Notes: generated from the sequence alone by a model not told the origin. Positions 34,649 through 44,604 are shown, counted from the first letter of the stretch. The stretch is DNA of 64,000 nucleotides from Weeksellaceae bacterium (GCA_949788275.1 OX460916.1:2542001-2606000); one strand, 5' to 3'. Made by a program: numbers and translations.

Positions 34649-36742
34649 TTAATTTTTAATGAATTTTTTGGTTATAATTCCTTGTTCGGTTTGTATTCGC
34701 ACTATGTAGATCCCTGGTATAAAGGTGCGCACATCGAGCACTTTTCTATTGTTCGTGGTTTGAATTTTTTTACCTGTTAAGTCGAAAATTTGCGTTTGTA
34801 ATACCTTTTGCGCTGTTTGGATATTCAGCACATCTGTGGCAACCGTGGGGTAAATATGTAGACCTTGAACAGTTGTCTTTTGGTTATTGGTCGATAAGGA
34901 GTCTGCAATACCTGAAACGCCTAAGACATAAAATTGCGGCGTTTCCAAGCCTTCATCGTTAACCAATTTCCCTTTGCTGGAAATAACAATGCGGTATTTT
35001 CTATCCTTTACAGTCTCTTCAATAAGAATTTGTTCATAATTATCGACCGTATTATCGCCTTTGATCGCTGGTCCAGATGGTTGATTTACATCCAATTTCC
35101 ATGGAAAATACGTCGTATTGGTTTCCAAGTCAATCACCCGAAGATCGAAATCATTAACCAAAGACGATGTTGTGTTGTAAAAGAGATGATGAACCAAAAG
35201 GCTATCGTTTTTTGGAAGAGGAGCCGCTGGGTCGATCCATGAAAGGGAAACTTTTAAGGGCGTCCCATCGGAAGTTGCAATTTTCTCAATAACCATCCCC
35301 GATGATTTTGATTCCCTTACCAATTCAGCTTTCTTATTTTCGACATCGAGGATAAATTCGGCAGCTTTCTTCGCGTCTAAAAATCCCCAGCCAAACCAAT
35401 TGTCGGGTCCTTTGTGTAAGCCAGCTTCCATGGTGTTGTGAAAGAGGATGGCCCGCATTTCGTCGGCCGTATAATTGGCGTGTGTATTGGCGGTTAATTT
35501 TCTTTTTAACTCGGTTAATGCCCCTACCGCACCAGTGACTTTAGGGGCAGAATACGAAGTCCCACTTCCTCTAGAAAACGACGATGTTGAATTGGAAGAA
35601 TAGGCAGGTGCCCACACCTGAACGCCTATGGCAGCGATTTCGGGTTTAATAGCACCATCTTTCCGAGGCCCAGCACTGCTAAAACCAGCTTTAACAATGG
35701 ATTCAGGCCCTGTGAACTGATAATTCACCACATCGGTTGGTAAATGGGTGGCCGCTACGGTAATGATGTTTTTAGCCATTGAGCCCCAGCCAATGCAATA
35801 AGCCCCATCTGAACAATTGATGGCGGGCCAACGCTCTCCTGGCTCGAAGGGGACATAGGCGTTACCTTCCCGTTTGTATTTTGGCGATGCATCATCGGGT
35901 CCAGGACCTGAACCAAAGGAATTGCCAGCCGATTTTACAATGATATAATGAGGGTCGGTATACACCATTTTATCGTAATTCCAATCATCTTGATAGTAGG
36001 AGCCTCCAAAAGTGGCCTTTGGGTCATTGGGCGCATAATTGGCGAATGGAAAATACCACCCTGCCCCAAGAGGCCCATTGGATTGGTAAGACCAACCGGG
36101 ATTAATACCATACGAATGGTTAGATATGGGCACATTGGCGAGAATAAACTTTTGAAAAAGATGACCATTGGATGTTTCTGAAAAGCCGAAATGTTTAATA
36201 GAAGCTTTGGGTAAAACACCTTTGGCAAACTGACGAGGCAAATCTGGATATATAATGGGATTTAAGTTATAACGGCCAGCAGCAGCTATAAAGCCAGCAA
36301 CTGACGTGGCATGCGATGAATAGCCTTGAACACCATTTTCTAAATCATAAATTCGGATGGCTGTAGAGTCATTTGGATGGATAAACTCGCCGTGTTTTTC
36401 AAACACTTTTCCTCCATCCACAAGAAGAACCGTGATGCTTTCGCCATCGATTGAAGTGGCACCCACTTCACCGTTTTGTAGGTTTTCGATAAACGAAGCC
36501 ATATTGGCTCTTCGATCTTCTTGGGTATAAAAATAAGGGGTATCTTGAATATAACCGCTTAAATAATCCAAGGACTCGCCAGGATAAATGATTTTAGGGC
36601 CTTTTGAGAATGCCTGATTAAATTGAAGCTGATTGGCCGTTCTTTGACGGTTAAATTCTGTTAATAAGCTTTCTTTACTGTTTTGACCATAGGCGAAACC
36701 AGTAAGAAATAGACCGAAATAAAAGAGCGATTTCTTGAACAT
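34649..36742 (-). CDS. T9SS-exported S8 subtilisin-like protease, copy 1
   Basis: A 697-residue secreted protease: signal peptide ending GFAYGQ, a catalytic triad of Asp109 (ITVLLVDGG), His144 (SSHATSVAG) and Ser near 395 (GSGTSYSAPKV), then a beta domain and a type A C-terminal sorting domain (YPTVATDVLNI, IFDLTGKKIQ, GIYIVRIQTEQGIITKKFIKN). Expected to cross the outer membrane through the type IX system. Substrate unknown. Paralogue of the next gene upstream; each has its own terminator. Confidence 0.92.
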   Translation of the reverse strand: MFKKSLFYFGLFLTGFAYGQNSKESLLTEFNRQRTANQLQFNQAFSKGPKIIYPGESLDYLSGYIQDTPYFYTQEDRRANMASFIENLQNGEVGATSIDGESITVLLVDGGKVFEKHGEFIHPNDSTAIRIYDLENGVQGYSSHATSVAGFIAAAGRYNLNPIIYPDLPRQFAKGVLPKASIKHFGFSETSNGHLFQKFILANVPISNHSYGINPGWSYQSNGPLGAGWYFPFANYAPNDPKATFGGSYYQDDWNYDKMVYTDPHYIIVKSAGNSFGSGPGPDDASPKYKREGNAYVPFEPGERWPAINCSDGAYCIGWGSMAKNIITVAATHLPTDVVNYQFTGPESIVKAGFSSAGPRKDGAIKPEIAAIGVQVWAPAYSSNSTSSFSRGSGTSYSAPKVTGAVGALTELKRKLTANTHANYTADEMRAILFHNTMEAGLHKGPDNWFGWGFLDAKKAAEFILDVENKKAELVRESKSSGMVIEKIATSDGTPLKVSLSWIDPAAPLPKNDSLLVHHLFYNTTSSLVNDFDLRVIDLETNTTYFPWKLDVNQPSGPAIKGDNTVDNYEQILIEETVKDRKYRIVISSKGKLVNDEGLETPQFYVLGVSGIADSLSTNNQKTTVQGLHIYPTVATDVLNIQTAQKVLQTQIFDLTGKKIQTTNNRKVLDVRTFIPGIYIVRIQTEQGIITKKFIKN

Positions 36743-36968
36743 GAATCATAAATAATAAGTGATATAAATGCGTAGTATAAGGCATCAGTTCTTCTTTTCT
36801 ATAGGAAAAACCGCGATAAGACAACGCATTATATGACTTTTACATACCTTGCATTGTTCCGTAAGAAGATGTTTTATTTAAGAGAATAAGCCATTGAAAA
36901 CCAACAAGCCTCTTTTCATTTTCCGGAATTAATGTACTGTTTTTTTTCGAAAAAAACCATTTTGAACA

Positions 36969-36997
36969 TAAAAAACGCCACAAAAAATAGTGGCGTT
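36969..36997 (-). terminator. intrinsic terminator
   Basis: AACGCCAC and GTGGCGTT around an A/T loop, followed on the minus strand by U5; ends subtilase copy 2. Confidence 0.85.
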
Positions 36998-37019
36998 GAA
37001 GTCTGTCTTCTATTGAGTA

Positions 37020-39098
37020 TTAGTTTTTAATGAATTTTTTAGTTATCACACCTTTATTGGTGGTAGTTCTTAAAATATAGACACCTGAAGACAGTGCATG
37101 AACAGGAATTAAATCCATATCTGTGGTTTGAGAAATAATTAATTTCCCTGAAATATCAAAAATTTCAACGAGTTGAATCTTCTGATTGGTCCGAATGTTT
37201 ACAACATTTTTGGCAACAGAAGGGTAAACGAAGAATTCATCTGTTTCGTTGGTTTGCTCAGTTGTTACATGAGCAATTCCAGAAACAGCTAACACATAGT
37301 GCTGAGCAATTTCGGTTCCGAATGCATTCACTAATTTGCCTTTGTTTGTTATTACAATTTTATATTGCCTGCCTTTTACGGCGTTTTTAATTTGAATTTG
37401 TTCGATATTATCAACGGTATTATCACCTTTAATGGCTGCTCCAGTTGGATTAGCTAAATCGAGTTTCCAAGGCAGAAATATTTCATTCGTCGTTAAATCG
37501 ATCACACGAACATCAAAATCATTGATTAATTTCGATGAGGTATCATAGAATAAGTCATTGGTTTTAGCTGAGGCTGTTGCTTCTGGGTCAATCCAAGAAA
37601 GCGATACTTTTAGCTCCCCTCCTTCTGCAATAACAGTCTTGGATTTTTCTTCGCCTGATTCTTTCCGTTCTCGAACAAATAATGATTTTTTATTCTCGGC
37701 ATCTACAATAAATTCAGCGGTTTTTTTAGCATCTAAAAACCCCCAACCAAACCAGTTATCTGGGCCATCATATTGGCCAGCTTCAAGGGTATTATGCAAT
37801 AATAGTGCTCTCATTTCATCTGCTTTGTAAACAAAATCAGCGTTATTAGTTAGTTTTCTTTTTAATTGCGTTAATGCCCCAATAGCTCCTGTTACCTTGG
37901 GTGCTGAGTAGGATGTACCACTTCCAGAACTATAGAGTGTTGTTTCGGAAGGAGTAGCTGCGGAATAGGTCGGTGAGAACACAGAATGCCCTACGGCGGC
38001 GATATCGGGCTTTATTGCACCATCCTTACGTGGCCCCGCACTACTAAAACTGGCTCTTTTAATAGATAGTGGCCCGGTGAATTGATAGGTTAAAAAATCT
38101 GTTGGCATTTCTGTAGCCGCCACAACAATAATATTTTTAGCCAATGAACCCCAACCAATACAATAAGCTCCGTTAGCACAGTTATTTTTAGGCTTATTCT
38201 CACCTGGTTCAAACGGTATATACCCTCCTCCATTTGCTTTAAAAGCAGGAATAGAATCATTATCACTAGGCCCACTACCAAAATAATTACCAGCTGATTT
38301 TACGATGATAAACGACGGGTTGTTGTATACTATTTTATCATATTGGGCATCGTTGGTGTAGTAAGAACCGCCAAAAGTAGCTTTAGGGTCATTGGGTGCA
38401 TAATTTTGTTGGGGAAAATACCAACCAGCCCCATTACTTCCTTCTTTCTCATCTTTGTAACTCCACCCCACATTGATTCCGTAGGAATGATTTGAAATAT
38501 TTTCTTGGGCTTTTATAATTTTGGAGAAATTTGTTCCATTAACTGTTGTCGTAAATCCATAGCTTTTAATAAGGGCCTTTGGAATAACTCCTTTACTAAA
38601 TTGTTTTGGTACATTTGGAAATGCATCTTCATTAAGGTTATAATGACCACCTGAAGCGATAAAACCAGCTACGGAGGTTGCGTGTGCAGCATAAGGCAAA
38701 GCACCTTTTTCTGAATCAATGATTCGAGTGGTCTTAAACTCATTATGTTTTTCAAACACACGACCTCCATCCATCACCATAATGGTTATGCCTTCTCCAT
38801 CGATTTTTATCCCTCCAACTTCACCATTTTGTAAATTTTCAATGTTTGAGGCCATATTGGCTCGGCGATCATCTTGGGTATAAAAATAGGGTGTATCATT
38901 GAAAAATCCCGCTAAATATTCGATGGACTCACCATCACTGGTACGGGCTTTATTGAATTTATTTAACTGTTGAAACTTGGTTTGATTTTCTAATCCTATT
39001 CGGTTAAATTCGTCTAGTAGTGCATTGTTCTTATCTTGTGCATAAAGACTTATAGTTAACACAAAAAAAAGCGCTAACAGTTGTAAATTTTTATTCAT
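37020..39098 (-). CDS. T9SS-exported S8 subtilisin-like protease, copy 2
   Basis: A 692-residue paralogue of the previous gene: signal peptide ending LYAQ, Asp in ITIMVMDGG, His in YAAHATSVAG, Ser in GSGTSYSAPKV, and a C-terminal sorting domain with the same last residues (GVITKKFIKN). It is preceded on the same strand, 16 bases away, by a 54-residue lipoprotein gene that the other copy lacks. Confidence 0.92.
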   Translation of the reverse strand: MNKNLQLLALFFVLTISLYAQDKNNALLDEFNRIGLENQTKFQQLNKFNKARTSDGESIEYLAGFFNDTPYFYTQDDRRANMASNIENLQNGEVGGIKIDGEGITIMVMDGGRVFEKHNEFKTTRIIDSEKGALPYAAHATSVAGFIASGGHYNLNEDAFPNVPKQFSKGVIPKALIKSYGFTTTVNGTNFSKIIKAQENISNHSYGINVGWSYKDEKEGSNGAGWYFPQQNYAPNDPKATFGGSYYTNDAQYDKIVYNNPSFIIVKSAGNYFGSGPSDNDSIPAFKANGGGYIPFEPGENKPKNNCANGAYCIGWGSLAKNIIVVAATEMPTDFLTYQFTGPLSIKRASFSSAGPRKDGAIKPDIAAVGHSVFSPTYSAATPSETTLYSSGSGTSYSAPKVTGAIGALTQLKRKLTNNADFVYKADEMRALLLHNTLEAGQYDGPDNWFGWGFLDAKKTAEFIVDAENKKSLFVRERKESGEEKSKTVIAEGGELKVSLSWIDPEATASAKTNDLFYDTSSKLINDFDVRVIDLTTNEIFLPWKLDLANPTGAAIKGDNTVDNIEQIQIKNAVKGRQYKIVITNKGKLVNAFGTEIAQHYVLAVSGIAHVTTEQTNETDEFFVYPSVAKNVVNIRTNQKIQLVEIFDISGKLIISQTTDMDLIPVHALSSGVYILRTTTNKGVITKKFIKN

Positions 39099-39114
39099 TT
39101 ATAATCGTACTTAA

Positions 39115-39279
39115 TTATTTAATATTAATAATGGTGTCGATAATTTCACCTGTTTCATAGGGTAAATCACGAATTAATGTATCTGAATACATGCTTTGTG
39201 AAGGTAAAGTATCTGGTGGTGGTAATCTGTTATAACAGCTTTGCATAACAAGAAGTGCTATAAAAAGAAATGTTCGCAT
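39115..39279 (-). CDS. 54-residue lipoprotein
   Basis: A very short gene: MRTFLFIALLVMQSC is a complete lipoprotein signal peptide (Cys15), followed by a Pro/Asp/Thr-rich tail (YNRLPPPDTLPSQS, then DLPYETGEIIDTI) of about 39 residues. It ends 16 bases before the subtilase start and on the same strand, so it is the first gene of that operon. I do not recognise it; it could be a partner or propeptide-like factor of the protease. Confidence 0.7.
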   Translation of the reverse strand: MRTFLFIALLVMQSCYNRLPPPDTLPSQSMYSDTLIRDLPYETGEIIDTIINIK

Positions 39280-39447
39280 ACCAAAATTTTCATAAATTTA
39301 AGATTTATTTTTTAGACGAATTAAATTTTTCTTATTTCCAGTTTCAGGCTACAATAAGAACATCTATTTTGCAGTTATCTACTATTTAATATACATTTAA
39401 CCCGAAATACTAAAGAGTATTCTCCTAGTAAAATTAAAATACAATAG

Positions 39448-40254
39448 ATGGGTAAATTATCGAAGACCTTTTCGGCAGTCGGTCGAATTTTAAAAAATCC
39501 TTGGTTATTGAATCTCATTGTCGATCAAAATTCGGTATGGGAAGAGAAGGTTGTTTATAAATACCAGCGCCCCAATGGACTTCCGCAAGTGGAACTGGAT
39601 GATTTATTCCCTCATTTCTCAGTGGAACTTACTTCTTTTTCATTCCTTGGGGGAGGATCGCTTCCTACCGACATTGCTCTTTTGAAATTACTCTGTGCCC
39701 AAAAACCAAATTCATCTTATTTTGAAATTGGAACTTGGCGTGGTGAAAGTGTAAAGAATGTCTCGGAAACGGCAAAAGAGTGTTATACCTTAAATTTATC
39801 GAAAGCGGATATCGTAGCTTTAGGTCTGTCTGAAAAATACGCGAATGCCCATGCTTTTTTTTCGAAAGATTTACCCAATGTGATTCACCTAGAGGGCGAC
39901 TCACGTACATTTGATTATGCGGGGTTAGGGAAAAAATTTGATGTTATTTTTATCGATGGCAATCATCATTTCGATTTTGTGAAATCGGATACAAAAAACG
40001 TCTTCGATCATTTAATGCACGAGGAATCGGTTGTGGTATGGCATGATTATGCCTATTCCCCCGATGATGTTCGGTTTGAGATTATGCATGCGATCTTGGA
40101 TGCAGTCCCTGCTAAAGAACACAGCAACCTATACCATGTAGCAAATACCATGTGTGCCTTGTATACCAAAAAGAAATTTCCTGCTCAACTAAAAGAAAAA
40201 TACGATGACCCTTTGGTTACTTTTGAATTGAAGATGCGTTCGAAACAACTCTGA
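39448..40254 (+). CDS. class I SAM-dependent methyltransferase
   Basis: A 268-residue protein of the Methyltransferase_24 type: motif I YFEIGTWRGES, acidic loop, and VIFIDGNHHFDFVKSD, then VVVWHDYAYSP. About 75 N-terminal residues precede the Rossmann fold. Small-molecule or glycan methylation is typical for the family; target unknown. Single gene with a strong terminator. Confidence 0.8.
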   Translation: MGKLSKTFSAVGRILKNPWLLNLIVDQNSVWEEKVVYKYQRPNGLPQVELDDLFPHFSVELTSFSFLGGGSLPTDIALLKLLCAQKPNSSYFEIGTWRGESVKNVSETAKECYTLNLSKADIVALGLSEKYANAHAFFSKDLPNVIHLEGDSRTFDYAGLGKKFDVIFIDGNHHFDFVKSDTKNVFDHLMHEESVVVWHDYAYSPDDVRFEIMHAILDAVPAKEHSNLYHVANTMCALYTKKKFPAQLKEKYDDPLVTFELKMRSKQL

Positions 40255-40275
40255 TTTACACATTGATTATTCGTT

Positions 40276-40318
40276 GATAATATCCTTTCCGTTGAACACG
40301 GAAAGGATATTATTTTTA
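40276..40318 (+). terminator. intrinsic terminator
   Basis: AATATCCTTTCCG and CGGAAAGGATATT, 13-bp stem, then TTTTTA. Confidence 0.9.
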
Positions 40319-40380
40319 ATGAGCCTAGTATAAAACAATGAATGTTTTTCGTAACTTGAATGGAGTATTAATTCCTCCCT

Positions 40381-41706
40381 ATGAAAACAAGTTTAACCTT
40401 CTTATTGATAACTGCTATGGTTCTAATTAATATACCTAAAGCGCAGGGCCAAAAAGACATAAAAGTACTGACGGCCAAAGAAAGCGATCCTCGTGTTATG
40501 CAGTGGATGCAAGGAAATCCACCACCGAAAGATAAAACGCTCCGGGTGGACGATGGCAGTTTTTTTATTTTCCCTGGTTTACGGTGGAGTGTTTCCCATA
40601 TGCGCGAATTTATGCCCACTGTAGGTGTATCGAAAGGTCTAAAAAATGCCGCACCCCTAGCATATGCTCATTTAAAATCGGAAATTGATCAAATCCGTTT
40701 TATGCCTTTGGGTAAAAACCAATGGATCAGTTTTGAAGAATCACTCGATGAGGTGTATGCCGATGGCGTTATTATTCTACATCATGGCAAAATTGTGTAT
40801 GAACATTATAGGGGATCATTAACCGAAGAAGGTCAGCATACCGCAATGTCGGTAACCAAATCGGTAACGGGTACATTGGGAGCTATCTTAGTCGCCGAAG
40901 GGTTAATTGACCCTAAAAAGAAGGTGACTGATTATGTTCCTGAATTAAAAAATTCGGCCTTTGGCGATGCTACCGTTCGTCAGGTAATGGATATGACGAC
41001 GGCTGTTCAATTTAGTGAAGATTATGCCGATCCGAAGGCTGAAATATGGGCCTATTCAGCGGCTGGCAATCCGATGGTAAAACCAGCAAACCCGAATGAT
41101 CCCAACAGCTATTACGCCTATTTAAAAACGGTAAAAAAGAAGGGAAAACATGGGGATGCTTTTGGTTATAAGACCATTAATTCGGATGCCTTGGGGTGGA
41201 TTATTGCGAAAGTTACCGGGATGAGTGTCGCAGAGGTTTTATCTGAGCGTATTTGGAAGAAACTAGGAATGGAACAAGATGCCTATTATACGGTAGATGC
41301 TATTGGAACTCCTTTTGCCGGTGGTGGATTATCGTTAGGCCTACGTGATATGGCTCGTTTTGGACAATTAATTTTAGCGAATGGGTATGCCAACGGGGAA
41401 CAGATTATTCCTTTGGCTGCAATGGAGGATTTGAAAAAAGGAGGGGATAAGACCGTTTTTAAGAAAGCGGGGTATTCTTTATTACAGGGATGGAGTTATC
41501 ATAATATGTGGTGGATGACCAACAATGCGCATGGTGCCTTTAGTGCACGTGGTGTACATGGTCAGACTATTTACATAGACCCAAAAGCCGATATGGTTAT
41601 TGTGCGTTTTGCGTCAAATCCTGTTGCTTCAAATTCAGCTAACGATCCGTATTCTTTGCCCGCTTATGAGGCAATTGCAACATACTTAATAGAAAGTAAG
41701 CGTTAA
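40381..41706 (+). CDS. secreted serine hydrolase (beta-lactamase/class C family)
   Basis: A 441-residue secreted hydrolase: signal peptide ending AQGQ, SxxK motif SVTK at 157-160, and a YKTIN segment in the place of the YxN motif. GLSLGLRDMARFGQLI is typical of the 6-aminohexanoate-dimer hydrolase/EstB branch. It is therefore more likely an esterase or amidase than a true beta-lactamase. Single gene. Confidence 0.85.
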   Translation: MKTSLTFLLITAMVLINIPKAQGQKDIKVLTAKESDPRVMQWMQGNPPPKDKTLRVDDGSFFIFPGLRWSVSHMREFMPTVGVSKGLKNAAPLAYAHLKSEIDQIRFMPLGKNQWISFEESLDEVYADGVIILHHGKIVYEHYRGSLTEEGQHTAMSVTKSVTGTLGAILVAEGLIDPKKKVTDYVPELKNSAFGDATVRQVMDMTTAVQFSEDYADPKAEIWAYSAAGNPMVKPANPNDPNSYYAYLKTVKKKGKHGDAFGYKTINSDALGWIIAKVTGMSVAEVLSERIWKKLGMEQDAYYTVDAIGTPFAGGGLSLGLRDMARFGQLILANGYANGEQIIPLAAMEDLKKGGDKTVFKKAGYSLLQGWSYHNMWWMTNNAHGAFSARGVHGQTIYIDPKADMVIVRFASNPVASNSANDPYSLPAYEAIATYLIESKR

Positions 41707-41790
41707 TGCATTGAAATAAATCCATTTAAAATGGCGAGCTATTGGTTTCTGAACATAGACATAGGGTATTCGATCAATCATTGGATGTTT

Positions 41791-41900
41791 GCGGCAGGGA
41801 TAGCAGCGGCATCCTTTGCTGCCCCCGAAATTTTCAATCAACCTCTGACGCTCTTGCAGCAAAGATAGAGCGTAGAGCCCGGCGCGTAGCGGCCGCCCAA
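41791..41900 (-). repeat. dispersed repeat copy D (reverse)
   Basis: On the minus strand: TTGGGCGGCCGCTACGCG, CCGGGCT (41876-41882 on the plus strand as AGCCCGG), TATCTTTGCTGC with GCAGCAAAGGATGCC, then CCGCTGCTATCCCTGCCGC. Nearly the same as copies A and F. It fills most of the 339-base gap before the acyltransferase; nothing else is seen there. Confidence 0.88.
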
Positions 41901-42045
41901 AAAAGAAAATATTAAAATTTTTTATCGGAATAATCTATCCTCAGGCTCTTTTACCTTTGGGCGATTCGTTGCTTACGAATGCATTGGGCAAACTTTTCCT
42001 TTTATATCTATTTTTTATATAAATTTACGCATATATCCTACTACT

Positions 42046-43098
42046 ATGTTACCCAATCTAACGTCGATACGTTTTTTTTTAGCTTCTTTGGTAATCCTGT
42101 CTCATATACCTGATTTTTGTAAAAACAGAGGTTTTCCTTATTTTAATGATTGGGCAATTTTTTTTAAAGGAAAGGAAGCTGTCTATGTTTTTTTTACTTT
42201 AAGCGGATTCCTGATTATTAGAAATCTAATACGCGAGAAAGAGTCTACGCATACGATTAATTTAAAAGCGTTTTACACAAGAAGAGTATTAAGAATATTT
42301 CCTTTGTATTATTTCGTGTTAGCCATTGGTTTTGTTTACTACAATATTGTAATTCAATTTTTCGGATACGAAAGAGGCAGTAATTACGATATAGTGGAGG
42401 GAATTTTACTTGGAATAACATTCTTTGCGAATATTTTAACCACTTACAAACCTGGTGGAATATTAGAGGTTTTATGGTCTATTGCAATAGAAGAACAGTT
42501 TTATATAATTATAGCACCGTTGTTTTTGATGATTAGAACAGCGCATATTTTGAAATTTTTATTATTGTTTACAACGGTTTACTTTATTGCTTACAACCTA
42601 CCCCTGTTCGAGATACTGAAAGAATATCAAATGCTGTATTTTTATTTTTCTGCGGGGGGGATACTGGCCTATGTATCGCTCTATGGAAAACCTAAAATAA
42701 ACATCTACTTTAAAACTGTGATATTTAGTTTATTTATTCTCTTACTCACCACCAATACGTTTAAAGAAGCGAACGATACTATTTATCAGTTGCTATGTAT
42801 GATTACCTTCTCGAGTACTATTTATCTCTTGGCTTTAAAGCCATACCCATTATTGGAACAACCTATTTTTAATTATTTAGGCAAAATATCGTATGGTTTA
42901 TATATGTATCATTGCATTGTTGTACAGGTTATTGGCTTTGCTTTTATGCGCTTAAGTCACATTAATTCTACATTATTTATTATTTTATTTCACCTTTCGG
43001 TTTTTTCGTTAACCCTATTCGTTTCGGCTGTATCTTATCGGTATTTTGAAACACCATTTTTAAAATTAAAGAAACCAAATAAAAAAATTATCTCGTAA
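42046..43098 (+). CDS. acyltransferase, OafA/YrhL type
   Basis: A 350-residue membrane protein of the Acyltransferase_3 family with about ten hydrophobic helices. Seen: NLTSIRFFLASLVILSH at the N-terminus with the conserved His, FFTLSGFLI, and FYTRRVLRIFPLYY. Members add acetyl or other acyl groups to surface sugars. It is probably a surface glycan modifier; target unknown. It borders the AT-rich accessory island. Confidence 0.87.
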   Translation: MLPNLTSIRFFLASLVILSHIPDFCKNRGFPYFNDWAIFFKGKEAVYVFFTLSGFLIIRNLIREKESTHTINLKAFYTRRVLRIFPLYYFVLAIGFVYYNIVIQFFGYERGSNYDIVEGILLGITFFANILTTYKPGGILEVLWSIAIEEQFYIIIAPLFLMIRTAHILKFLLLFTTVYFIAYNLPLFEILKEYQMLYFYFSAGGILAYVSLYGKPKINIYFKTVIFSLFILLLTTNTFKEANDTIYQLLCMITFSSTIYLLALKPYPLLEQPIFNYLGKISYGLYMYHCIVVQVIGFAFMRLSHINSTLFIILFHLSVFSLTLFVSAVSYRYFETPFLKLKKPNKKIIS

Positions 43099-43170
43099 AT
43101 TGTACAAAAGAGTAAAAAATTTAATCTATTACAACATTCCTTCTAATTGATTAATCTTTTTATTTATAAA

Positions 43171-43208
43171 ACCTAAGATAGAGCGGATAGTGCGTAGCGG
43201 CCGCCCAA
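43171..43208 (-). repeat. dispersed repeat copy E (partial, reverse)
   Basis: Only the 5' box survives: TTGGGCGGCCGCTACGCA on the minus strand, then ATCCGCTCTATCTTAGG; the CCGGGCT step and the 3' half are missing. It lies at the edge of the IS256 wreck. Confidence 0.65.
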
Positions 43209-43271
43209 AAAAGAAAATCTAAACTTGATTACTCGTTTTAACCCAAGTAGAATTTTATACTTACACAGTTT

Positions 43272-43715
43272 GTGGTACATCAGATTCGAAATGCTTGTAA
43301 ATACGTTGTTTGGAAGGATAAAAAGCAGTTTACAACAGATATGAAAGAGATCTATAATGCACCAACGAAACAAGCTGCAGAAGCCGCTTTAAACGACTTT
43401 GCAGATAAGTGGGAACATAAATATTCTTACGCCATACAAAGCTGGAGAAACAATTGGGAAGAGTTGACAGTATTCTTTGAATTCCCTGTAGAGATTAGAA
43501 AAATCATCTATACAACCAATCTAATTGAGAACTTAAACAGCAAAATTAGGAAGTATACTAAAAATAAATTATCCTATCCTACCGACGATGCTGTGATGAA
43601 ATCCGTATATTTGGCTGTCAGAGAAGCAACTAAGAAATGGTCTTTACCCGTAAGAAATTGGGGAGTAATCGTTGATCAATTTTTAATCCTATATAAAGAA
43701 AGGGTTAGACTATAG
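43272..43715 (+). pseudogene. IS256-family transposase, C-terminal remnant
   Basis: 147 residues open from a GTG, matching the C-terminal third of mutator/IS256 transposases: [49 protein letters not shown] and the final [12 protein letters not shown]. Full transposases have about 400 residues, so the N-terminal two thirds with two catalytic Asp are gone. The right end (GACTTACACACTTTAAGAGACAGTG, about 43746-43770) is still present. Confidence 0.85.
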
Positions 43716-43821
43716 TTTTAATCATAACCTAAGTTGTGGTTTTAGACTTACACACTTTAAGAGACAGTGCCTTTGGTCATTAACAATGATTAGATTATTT
43801 TTATCAACCATCCAATAATAT

Positions 43822-43917
43822 CCTTTAAACTTTTTTTTTAAAATCTGAATCCTCCTCATATTTATTACATGAGATGAATAATGTGCTAATTATTAGCATT
43901 GTGAGAAATCTTAACAT
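43822..43917 (-). pseudogene. truncated lipoprotein gene with A9 run
   Basis: MLRFLTMLIISTLFISC is a lipoprotein signal peptide (Cys17), then NKYEEDSDFKKK and a stop. The stop follows a run of nine A; with eight A the frame would go on (FKGYYWMVDKNNLIIVND) up to the IS256 end at about 43770. The gene was either cut by the IS, phase-shifted, or both. It starts 4 bases after the stop of the fragment at 43922-44089. Confidence 0.5.
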
Positions 43918-43921
43918 AACT

Positions 43922-44089
43922 TTATTTTACAAAAATTTTATATGTATGGTCTGCAGAACCATCAGATGTGTAAATATATATAATGGAAGGAGTTGATATG
44001 TTTCTAAATCTTAGCGTACTAATTGGTTGTACCAATATATTGGCAGAAGTTAGTACATCAAGGATTATTAATACCAAGAAACCCGTTAA
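43922..44089 (-). pseudogene. start-less C-terminal coding fragment 3
   Basis: An open frame of 55 codons without a start codon, ending in ISTPSIIYIYTSDGSADHTY and KIFVK before the stop. A lipoprotein start follows 4 bases later. I do not recognise the protein; the arrangement is like an orphan toxin C-terminus in front of its immunity gene. The rest of the gap up to 44220 shows nothing clear. Confidence 0.4.
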
Positions 44090-44220
44090 TCAGTATTTCT
44101 GATTTAGTTGTAGCACCTTCTACCATATATCTTAAATATCCCAAAAGTTAGACACTTTTTAGGGCAGTGTAAATAGTTATTTTTTGTTACTGAATACCAA
44201 TACATTTGAGACAATATCCG

Positions 44221-44604
44221 TTATTTAATTATATCATCATTTATGAAAATAAACTTTTCTTCAATCCAAAAACCATTCTTTTTGTATTCTATTGAAATAG
44301 TGTCATCCTTAATTTTATTATGAAATTTATTATCACGCATTGTAATCAAAAATGATTTCTGAGCATCTTTAAATCCAGAACTCATTACTTGAGGAGTTTT
44401 AAGTTCTTTAAAAGAATTAGAATGTATTAAAATAGTATCACTTATATATCCATCAAATCTCCAATTTTTTTTTGTTAGTGTGCAAAAAATTTCTACTTTA
44501 TCTTCATTATTTTGTCTCAATGATTTATAATAATGATTATGTGTTGAACAATTACATAACATTAATAATATTATTGAATAGCATATTAATTTAAGTTTCT
44601 GCAT
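44221..44604 (-). CDS. hypothetical lipoprotein, possible immunity protein
   Basis: A 127-residue lipoprotein (lipobox CNC, Cys19 of MQKLKLICYSIILLMLCNC). The mature part is basic and aromatic (KKNWRFDGYISDTILI, KKNGFWIEEKFIFI). No known family. It begins 8 bases after the stop of a start-less coding fragment, as immunity genes follow toxin tips. Very AT-rich, unlike the flanking core genes. Confidence 0.6.
   Translation of the reverse strand: MQKLKLICYSIILLMLCNCSTHNHYYKSLRQNNEDKVEIFCTLTKKNWRFDGYISDTILIHSNSFKELKTPQVMSSGFKDAQKSFLITMRDNKFHNKIKDDTISIEYKKNGFWIEEKFIFINDDIIK

Noticed and set aside
40381-41706. Antibiotic-resistance beta-lactamase
   Set aside because: SVTK and YKTIN fit esterase/6-aminohexanoate-hydrolase relatives; no evidence for beta-lactam hydrolysis.
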